From contig JAUNPV010000015.1 of NCBI GenBank assembly GCA_030536515.1, positions 1-56,542 of the forward strand: a stretch of 56,542 nt of DNA, in the 5' to 3' direction. The notes beneath the pieces are model-generated. The model was not told where the DNA came from. It saw only the letters and a program-made list of their open reading frames with translations, and ran no database searches. A program made the position numbers and the translations under genes. Positions 51,041 to 56,542 of the stretch are shown piece after piece (the first letter of the stretch is position 1; the number at the start of each line of letters is the position of its first letter). This DNA is from Eubacteriales bacterium (GTDB lineage: Bacteria > Bacillota > Clostridia > Oscillospirales > Oscillospiraceae).

Positions 51041-52426
51041 ATGACCCCTGATGAACTGCGTGAAAATCTGCTGATGGCCCCCAAGAACGGCTTTGCCCGG
51101 CTGAGCGCCGGGGAGCGGGCGGAGATGGAGGCCTACTGCAAGCGCTACATGGCCTTCATGGACCAGGCCAAAACCGAGCGGGAGGCCACCGACTGGGCCG
51201 TCCGGGAGGCGGAAAAGCGGGGCTTCAAGCCCTTTGCCGTGGGCATGACTGCCAAGCCCGGCGATAAAATCTACTACAACAACCGGGGCAAGTCCATCGC
51301 CCTGGCCGTCATCGGCACCGAGTCCCTGGCCGGCGGCGCCAACATCTGTGCCGCCCACGTGGACTCCCCCCGGATGGACCTGAAGCCCAACCCCCTGTAC
51401 GAGGATTCTGAGATTGCCTACTTCAAAACCCACTACTACGGCGGCATCAAGAAGTACCAGTGGGTGACCATTCCCCTGGCCATTCACGGCGTGGTGTGCC
51501 GGAAGGACGGCTCCTGCGTCACCGTCACCATCGGCGAGGACGAAAACGATCCGGTGCTGATGGTGTCCGACCTGCTGATTCACCTGTCCGCCGACCAGAT
51601 GCAGAAAACCGCCGCCAAGGTCATTGCCGGTGAGCAGCTGAATGTGATTCTGGGCACCGAGCCTCTGGAGGGCGAGGGCAGCGACATGGTGAAGCTGAAC
51701 ATGATGAAGCTGCTGAACGAAAAGTACGGCCTCATCGAAGCCGACTTCCAGACCGCCGAGCTGGTGGTGGTTCCCGCCGGACGCTGCCGGGAGGTGGGCC
51801 TGGACCGGAGCCTCATCGGCGCTTACGGCCACGACGACCGGGTCTGCGCCTACGCCGAGCTGGAGGCCCTGTTCACCATGCCCCAGCCTGCCAAGACCGC
51901 CGTGTGCATCCTGGCCGACAAGGAGGAGATTGGCTCCGTGGGCATTTCCGGAATGCAGAGCCACTTCTTTGAGCACTTCATGGGCACCCTGTGCGCCGCC
52001 CAGGGCGTTAACCTGGAGGACTGCTTCGCCGCCTCCTTCTGCCTGTCCGCCGACGTGTCCAACGCCTTTGACCCCAACTTCCCGGACACCTGCGACAAGC
52101 GGAACAACTCCGCTCTGAACTACGGCGTTTCCATCTGCAAGTACACCGGCTCCCGTGGCAAGGGCGGTGCTTCCGACGCCTCCGCCGAGGCCATGAGCCA
52201 CATCCGCCAGACCTTCGACGGAAACGGCGTTATCTGGCAGCTGGCCACCCTGGGCAAGGTGGACCAGGGCGGCGGCGGCACTGTGGCCGCCTACATGGCA
52301 AACCGGAACATCGTCACCGTGGATGCCGGCGTGCCCGTGCTGAGTATGCACGCCCCCGTGGAGCTGGTTTCCAAGCTGGACTGCTACGAAACCATGCTGG
52401 CCTGCAAGGCTGTCTACCTCGCTTAA
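51041..52426 (+). CDS. M18 family aminopeptidase
   Basis: A 461-residue M18 (aspartyl aminopeptidase / aminopeptidase I) metallopeptidase. Metal ligands sit in AAHVDSPRMDLKPNPL (His and Asp, about residues 105-120), YGHDDRVCAY (Asp), ADKEEIGSVG (catalytic Glu pair, about 293-302), SADVSNAFDPN (Asp) and VPVLSMHAPVELVS (His near the end). The enzymes form large tetrahedral dodecamers that remove N-terminal acidic or neutral residues. The start follows AAAAGGAGAAACAACAT. The stop codon is followed directly by structured element copy D. Confidence 0.95.
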   Translation: MTPDELRENLLMAPKNGFARLSAGERAEMEAYCKRYMAFMDQAKTEREATDWAVREAEKRGFKPFAVGMTAKPGDKIYYNNRGKSIALAVIGTESLAGGANICAAHVDSPRMDLKPNPLYEDSEIAYFKTHYYGGIKKYQWVTIPLAIHGVVCRKDGSCVTVTIGEDENDPVLMVSDLLIHLSADQMQKTAAKVIAGEQLNVILGTEPLEGEGSDMVKLNMMKLLNEKYGLIEADFQTAELVVVPAGRCREVGLDRSLIGAYGHDDRVCAYAELEALFTMPQPAKTAVCILADKEEIGSVGISGMQSHFFEHFMGTLCAAQGVNLEDCFAASFCLSADVSNAFDPNFPDTCDKRNNSALNYGVSICKYTGSRGKGGASDASAEAMSHIRQTFDGNGVIWQLATLGKVDQGGGGTVAAYMANRNIVTVDAGVPVLSMHAPVELVSKLDCYETMLACKAVYLA

Positions 52427-52614
52427 TGGCGAAAATCCCCTGGTGGGGCTTTCCGCCAGGGGGATTGCAGTCTGCTTAGTGCATAAAATGCCCGCCTATG
52501 GCGGGCATTTTCCACACACGCAGCCTGAGAAGTATGTTCGGCCAGGTACACGCCCTGGCCGAACATGATTGAATTTTATTTGCGCCTGCGGGCGCAAACT
52601 CTGCGAGGCTTTTT
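52427..52614 (+). repeat. Four-hairpin structured element, copy D
   Basis: It begins at the base after the M18 stop codon. Hairpins: TGGCG/CGCCA (52427-52458) with inner CCCC/GGGG; AAAATGCCCGCC/GGCGGGCATTTT (52485-52511); ATGTTCGGCCAGG/CCTGGCCGAACAT (52534-52566); TTTGCGCC/GGGCGCAAA (52579-52598); then CTCTGCGAGGCTTTTT. Compared with copy C, an A-T pair in stem 3 has become G-C and stem 4 has changed on both sides. Confidence 0.8.
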
Positions 52615-52623
52615 GACACGCAG

Positions 52624-52656
52624 AAAGGCGGCACCGAATTGGTGCCGCCTTTTTCT
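52624..52656 (+). terminator. Terminator after copy D
   Basis: AAGGCGGCACC/GGTGCCGCCTT hairpin followed by TTTCT. It probably ends the coaE-M18 transcript including copy D. Confidence 0.85.
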
Positions 52657-52703
52657 ATTTGTTTGAAGCGTGCGTAGGGACAGCCCTTGCGGCTGTCCGG
52701 CCT

Positions 52704-53210
52704 TTAGTGAAACAGTTTTGCGTCCAGCCCCCGCTTGCTGATGGCGAAGTAGAGGATGGAGCCGAAAATCAGCAGGACGGCGGCCTCGCCGATGGCCACG
52801 AACAGGGCGTTGAGCAGGAAGGCGTCGCCGATGTACACCGTCAGCTCCCAGCCCACCAAAATGGCGTTGGTCAGGGCGGGCATCAGCAGACCGGCCAGAG
52901 GCAGTCCCTTGAACCGAATGCCCCGCATGAGCCACATGGCCTGGACGGCAAGGTAGGTGGCCAGGGTTCCAACGGCCCAGTCCAGAGGCAGGGCCCCGGC
53001 GTAGGACAGGTTGAAAATCAGGCACCCCAGGCTCAGCCCGGGAATGGCGGCGGGGGTGAAAAAGGCCAGCACGCACAGCATCTCCGACAGCCGCATCTGA
53101 ATGGCAAAGGAGGCGGAGTTGGGGAGAATAAAGTCCTGGGCATAGGTCAGGACCACGTACAATGCGGCAATAATGGCGGCGTGGGCGATAAAGCGGATTT
53201 CTTTTTTCAT
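52704..53210 (-). CDS. queT: QueT family queuosine-precursor transporter
   Basis: A 168-residue membrane protein, the ECF S component of the QueT (DUF988) family, which imports a queuosine precursor such as preQ1 or preQ0. It opens with KKEIRFIAHAAIIAALYVVL and contains SFAIQMRLSEMLCVLAFFTP and the GLSLGCLIFNLSYAGALPLD turn typical of the family; six helices are likely. The assignment agrees with the preQ1-I riboswitch in its leader, which is independent evidence. Single gene. The ATG follows TTTGGAGGAAACC. The EcfAT energy module is not in the window. Confidence 0.94.
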   Translation of the reverse strand: MKKEIRFIAHAAIIAALYVVLTYAQDFILPNSASFAIQMRLSEMLCVLAFFTPAAIPGLSLGCLIFNLSYAGALPLDWAVGTLATYLAVQAMWLMRGIRFKGLPLAGLLMPALTNAILVGWELTVYIGDAFLLNALFVAIGEAAVLLIFGSILYFAISKRGLDAKLFH

Positions 53211-53228
53211 GGTTTCCTCCAAATAATA

Positions 53229-53278
53229 CAAAAAACAGGCGCACCACGCCTGCAAAACAAAAAGGGCGCAATGCGCCC
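53229..53278 (-). terminator. Two tandem terminators in the queT leader
   Basis: On the minus strand the first stem GGGCGC-ATT-GCGCCC (53264-53278) is followed by TTTTTGTTTTG, and a second stem CAGGCG/CGCCTG (53236-53252) by TTTTTTGT. Both lie between the aptamer and the ribosome site. Confidence 0.85.
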
Positions 53279-53283
53279 ATCGG

Positions 53284-53324
53284 TTCCTAGTTTTGTTTAC
53301 CGACAGGATGGTTACGAACTGTCC
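53284..53324 (-). promoter_or_regulatory. preQ1-I riboswitch
   Basis: On the minus strand GGACAGTTCGTAACC, then ATCCTGTC closing the stem, then GGTAAACAAAACTAGGAACC. The loop TTCGTAACC and the A-rich tail AAACAAAACTAGG match the preQ1-I pseudoknot aptamer. Bound ligand should favour the first terminator and shut off queT. Confidence 0.88.
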
Positions 53325-53340
53325 TATGAAATTCGGGTGT

Positions 53341-53369
53341 ATTTTAGCACAAAAAATGGAACTTGTCAA
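53341..53369 (-). promoter_or_regulatory. queT promoter
   Basis: TTGACA, 17-bp spacer, TAAAAT on the minus strand, just upstream of the aptamer. Confidence 0.85.
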
Positions 53370-53379
53370 TACGCTTGCA

Positions 53380-54247
53380 CCTGTAGGGCGGCCTGACCTC
53401 AGGCCGCCGCAATGTGATGGGAGTAGGGCACGGCCTCCCGGACGTGCCGTTCTGCCGTAGGGCCCGTCAAGGATGCCGGGCCCTACGGCACCTCCATGCG
53501 CTCTGGCTTTTTGCGCTGTTAAAAAGGGGCAGAGTGAAAAAGCATTCCCCCGCACCCCAATACCTTCCCCCGGGGGGGGAAGGTGCCCCAGTTCGCAAAC
53601 TGGGGCGGATGAGGAATGCGGGAGATAACCTTAACTGTTGTAACGGTTCGTGCTTGCTGGTGGGCAGATTTGACCTTTTGCAGGCACGGACGTTTCTGTC
53701 ATCCGACCTTGCCGCCCGCATTCCTCATCCGTCTTGCCCTTTGGGCAAGCCAAGGGGTGCGTCGCCGGGACTTTTCGGTTGACGGAGCCAGCGGCGGCCT
53801 GGGGGCAGGCCGCCCTACGGTGCATGGTGGGAGCACGAACCTGTACCGCACATAAGGTTACCGCCCGCATTCCTCATCCGTCTTGCCCTTCGGGCAATCC
53901 ACCTTCCCCCCCGGGGGAAGGTATTGCGCCGCCGCCGGGACTTTTCGGTTGACGTAGCCAGCGGCGGCGTGAGGGCACGCCGCCCTACGGTGCGTTGGGG
54001 ATAATGGGAAAACCCCCTTCCCGTCAGGGAAGGGGGGAGTGGACAGCCGCGAGGGCTGTCCCTACGCATGGTTGGGGGTGGTGTGAAGCGGAACGGATGA
54101 ATCCGTTCCCTACGGGGTGGGGGTATACGGCGGAGCGGACAGCCGGGAGGGCTGTTCCTACGCATGATTTGGGGGTGTGTGAAGCGGCACGGATGAATCC
54201 GTGCTCTACGGTGGGGTGCATGGCGGCACGTCCGGGAGGCGGGCGGA
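53380..54247. repeat. Large repeat field between queT and thrS
   Basis: About 870 bases without a gene. In order: GTAGGGCGGCCTGACCTCAG palindrome (53382-53410); GGCACGGCCTCCCGG...CCCTACGG (53427-53487); a full CCTTCCCCCGGGGG/GATGAGGAATGCGGG element (53562-53745); a GCATTCCTCATCC half element (53865-53925); two GCGGCCTG / GCGGCGTG units, each beside the words GGGACTTTTCGGTTGACG; then GACAGCC, GGAACGGAT and GGCACGGAT units to 54214. Nearly every repeat type of the window is represented. Confidence 0.75.
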
Positions 54248-54251
54248 GGGG

Positions 54252-56048
54252 TTACACTTCCTTGGACTTGGAGGCAATCTCCATGAGGCACTTGGCGGTG
54301 AAGGCGTCGGGGGTCATGGCACCCAGGTCGTCGCCCTTGCGGGTGCGGACGGAAACCGTGCCGTTTTCCATGTCACGGTCGCCCACCACCAGCATATAGG
54401 GAATCTTCTGCATCTGGGCCTCCCGAATCTTGTAGCCCAGCTTTTCGGAGCGGCAGTCGGCCTCGGCGGTGATGCCGACGGCCTCCAGCTTTTTGACCAG
54501 CTCGTTTGCGTACTCGTGGGTCCGGTCGGTGATGGGCAGCACCCGGACCTGGGTGGGCATCATCCACAGGGGCAGAGCGCCGGCGTACTTTTCAATCAGG
54601 TAGGCCAGGGTCCGCTCGTAGCAGCCGAGGCTGGTGCGGTGGATGATATAGGGGGTCTTTTTCTGGCCGTCGGCATCGGTGTACTCCATGCCGAACTTCT
54701 GGGCCAGCAGCATATCAATCTGGATGGTGACGATGGTGTCCTCTTTGCCGAAGACGTTCTTGTACTGGATGTCCAGCTTGGGGCCGTAGAAGGCTGCCTC
54801 GTCGATGCCAATGGAATACTCCACACCCAAATCGTCCAGAATCTGCTGCATGGTGGCCTGGGCAGTTTCCCACTGCTCCTTAGTGCCCTCGTACTTGTTC
54901 TTGGGGTTGGCGGGGTCCCACTGGGAGAAGCGGAAGGTGCAGTTTTCCAGCATACCCACGGTGTCCAGGCAGTATTTTGCCAGCTCCAGGCAGCCCTTGA
55001 ACTCCTCCTCCAGCTGGTCCGGGCGGAGAATCAGGTGGCCCTCGGAAATGGTGAACTGGCGGACACGAATCAGGCCGTGCATTTCGCCGGAGTCCTCGTT
55101 GCGGAACAGGGTGGAGGTCTCACCTAAGCGCATGGGCAGGTCCCGGTAGCTCCGGGCCCGGTTCAGGAACACCTGGTACTGGAACGGGCAGGTCATGGGC
55201 CGCAGGGCGAAGCACTCCTTGGTCTCGTCGTGGGGGTCCCCCAGGACGAACATTCCGTCCAGGTAGTGGTCCCAGTGGCCGGAAATCTTATACAAATCGG
55301 ACTTGGCCATCAGGGGGGTCTTGGTCAGAAGGTAGCCCCGCTTCTGCTCCTCGTCCTCCACCCAGCGCTGGAGCTTCTGGATGACCCGGGCACCCTTGGG
55401 CAGCAGAATGGGCAGGCCCTGGCCGATGCACTCGACGGTGGTGAAGAATTCCAGCTCCCGGCCCAGCTTGTTGTGGTCCCGCTTCAGGGCCTCCTCCTGG
55501 CGCTTCAGGTACTCCTCCAGCTCGTCCTTGGTGGGGAAGCCGATGCCGTAAATCCGCTGGAGCATCTTCCGGCTGGAATCCCCCCGCCAGTAGGCGCCGC
55601 AGGCCCGGGTGAGCTTGAAGCCGTTGTGGCGCAGGCGGCCGGTGTGGTCCAGGTGGGGACCGGCGCACAGGTCGGTGAAGTCCCCCTGGGTGTAGAAGGA
55701 GATGACGGCATCCTCAGGCAGGTCCTGGATGAGCTCCACCTTGTAGGGCTCGTTCTTTTCCTCCATGTAGGCAATGGCCTCGGCCCGGGGCTTTTCGCTG
55801 CGCTCGATGCGGATGCGCTCCTTGATAATCTTCTTCATCTCCGCCTCAATCTGGGTCAGATGGTCGGGGGTGAAGGTGAAGGGAGCGTCAAAGTCGTAGT
55901 ACCAGCCCTCGTCAATGGCGGGGCCGATGGCGAGCTGGACCTCGGGCCACAGCCGCTTGACGGCCTGGGCCATCACATGGGAGCTGGTGTGCCAGAAGGT
56001 TTTGCGGTATTCGGGGTTTTCAAAGGTGTACAGATTTTCTTCGGACAT
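54252..56048 (-). CDS. thrS: Threonyl-tRNA synthetase without TGS domain
   Basis: A 598-residue class II synthetase. The editing domain begins at once (WHTSSHVMAQAVKRLWP with zinc-like H20 and H24) and the catalytic core shows RNEDSGEMHGLIRVRQFTIS (motif 2), the zinc-binding RPMTCPFQYQVF and motif 3 HRTSLGCYERTLAYLIEKY; the anticodon domain ends the protein (DRTHEYANELVKKLEAVG). The usual N-terminal TGS domain of about 60 residues is missing, and there is no in-frame coding upstream, so this is a true short form. Expression is set by the T-box leader upstream. Confidence 0.95.
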   Translation of the reverse strand: MSEENLYTFENPEYRKTFWHTSSHVMAQAVKRLWPEVQLAIGPAIDEGWYYDFDAPFTFTPDHLTQIEAEMKKIIKERIRIERSEKPRAEAIAYMEEKNEPYKVELIQDLPEDAVISFYTQGDFTDLCAGPHLDHTGRLRHNGFKLTRACGAYWRGDSSRKMLQRIYGIGFPTKDELEEYLKRQEEALKRDHNKLGRELEFFTTVECIGQGLPILLPKGARVIQKLQRWVEDEEQKRGYLLTKTPLMAKSDLYKISGHWDHYLDGMFVLGDPHDETKECFALRPMTCPFQYQVFLNRARSYRDLPMRLGETSTLFRNEDSGEMHGLIRVRQFTISEGHLILRPDQLEEEFKGCLELAKYCLDTVGMLENCTFRFSQWDPANPKNKYEGTKEQWETAQATMQQILDDLGVEYSIGIDEAAFYGPKLDIQYKNVFGKEDTIVTIQIDMLLAQKFGMEYTDADGQKKTPYIIHRTSLGCYERTLAYLIEKYAGALPLWMMPTQVRVLPITDRTHEYANELVKKLEAVGITAEADCRSEKLGYKIREAQMQKIPYMLVVGDRDMENGTVSVRTRKGDDLGAMTPDAFTAKCLMEIASKSKEV

Positions 56049-56104
56049 AAATATCCCTCCTTAAATATTGGGGGTAGGGTATCAATTTTCATTTTTGTGT
56101 TTAC

Positions 56105-56347
56105 ACAATAAAAATATCCCACCCCTGAAAAATCAGGGGTGGGATACAAAGTATTCCACGGTTCCACCCTGGTTGCGGTCTGTGGCCGCCACTCATTGAC
56201 GCAGTAACGGGCGCACCCGGCATGGCATTTCCGCACATACGGCTCGGAAGTGGTGGCGGCCCCGGCAGGGGTACAGGGCCATTTCAGCAATCAGGCCCCT
56301 CTCTGGGAATCTTTCCGGAAACGCATATCTTCGTCGCTGCCTTTAAT
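56105..56347 (-). promoter_or_regulatory. T-box riboswitch of thrS
   Basis: A 5' leader of about 240 nt on the minus strand. It contains the T-box AGGGTGGAACCGTGG (56156-56170) that binds the tRNA acceptor end, and a terminator with arms TATCCCACCCCTGA/TCAGGGGTGGGATA followed by TTTTTATT (56110-56147). Uncharged tRNA-Thr should favour the antiterminator. I could not place the specifier codon with confidence. Confidence 0.92.
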
Positions 56348-56353
56348 ATAGAG

Positions 56354-56382
56354 AATTTAGCACATTTTTTTGAGAAAGTCAA
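56354..56382 (-). promoter_or_regulatory. thrS promoter
   Basis: TTGACT, 17-bp spacer, TAAATT on the minus strand, directly before the T-box leader. Confidence 0.8.
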
Positions 56383-56419
56383 GACCTTTTCTGAGAAGAA
56401 AGGCGGCAAGCGATAATGG

Positions 56420-56542
56420 GAAAAGGCTGCCAGCGGGTCCGATGATAGAGTGGCCCCGGCGAAGCAAAATACCTTCCCCCGGGGGCTGCGCAGCCGTTGC
56501 CGCTTCAGCGGCTTACGGATGCGGCGTCCCCCTTGCGGGGAG
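56420..56542. repeat. Repeat element cut by window end
   Basis: CCTTCCCCCGGGGG at 56472-56485, then GCTGCGCAGCC and CCGCTTCAGCGG hairpins and CATCC-like GGATGCGGCGTCCCCCTTGC. It matches the variant at 24815-24890 in reverse orientation and continues beyond the window. Confidence 0.65.

Overview
The window comes from a GC-rich, Gram-positive, spore-lineage anaerobe of the class Clostridia, most likely a gut member of the Oscillospiraceae/Ruminococcaceae. The evidence is a Spo0A-type DNA-binding domain, T-box, preQ1 and ZTP riboswitch leaders, a one-chain clostridial PurL, M42 and M18 peptidases, ECF transporter S components and very many short palindromic intergenic repeats. The assignment is an inference from gene families; no 16S rRNA is present.

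Layout. 0.3-6.2 kb holds small housekeeping or accessory genes: two GNAT acetyltransferases, DUF2156, DUF218, an M42 peptidase, a TM1266-like regulator with an ECF S component, and TraX. 6.6-19.3 kb is a purine operon read rightwards behind a ZTP riboswitch: purE, purC, purF, purM, purN, an archaeal-type IMP cyclohydrolase, a stand-alone AICAR formyltransferase, purD and purL. Together these cover most steps from PRPP to IMP; purK and purB are not in the window. 20.0-23.2 kb, leftwards, is the jag-yidC-yidD-rnpA-rpmH cluster, here without dnaA beside it. 23.7-31.5 kb holds CapA, TypA and a heterodimeric ABC exporter. 32.2-34.2 kb is a MarR-MATE drug-efflux pair. 34.4-38.1 kb is an accessory patch: ImmA peptidase, two XRE regulators, a stand-alone Spo0A DNA-binding domain, tRNA-Gly with a partial copy of its T arm, a decayed type I toxin-antitoxin locus and an array of mini-hairpins. 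38.1-46.0 kb holds paired chromate transporters, YjbR, FtsH, an rRNA methyltransferase, a P-type-ATPase-like protein lacking catalytic motifs and a lipoprotein. 46.3-52.4 kb holds trmL, pgk, tpiA, the threonylcarbamoyl-AMP synthase gene, coaE and an M18 aminopeptidase. 52.7-56.4 kb holds queT under a preQ1-I riboswitch and thrS under a T-box.

The most unusual signal is not a gene. An element of about 190 bp with four successive hairpins occurs four times (19.39, 22.80, 44.90 and 52.43 kb). The stems change sequence between copies while staying paired, so it looks like a conserved structured RNA or RNA-shaped mobile repeat. Other points of interest are a PurF without its N-terminal cysteine nucleophile, the P-ATPase pseudoenzyme, the XRE/ImmA/Spo0A-domain module with three repeated operators, and a relic toxin-antitoxin locus.

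Promoters readable by eye nearly all show a -35/-10 pair with a 17-bp spacer. Functions are assigned from recognisable family motifs; no database search was run.
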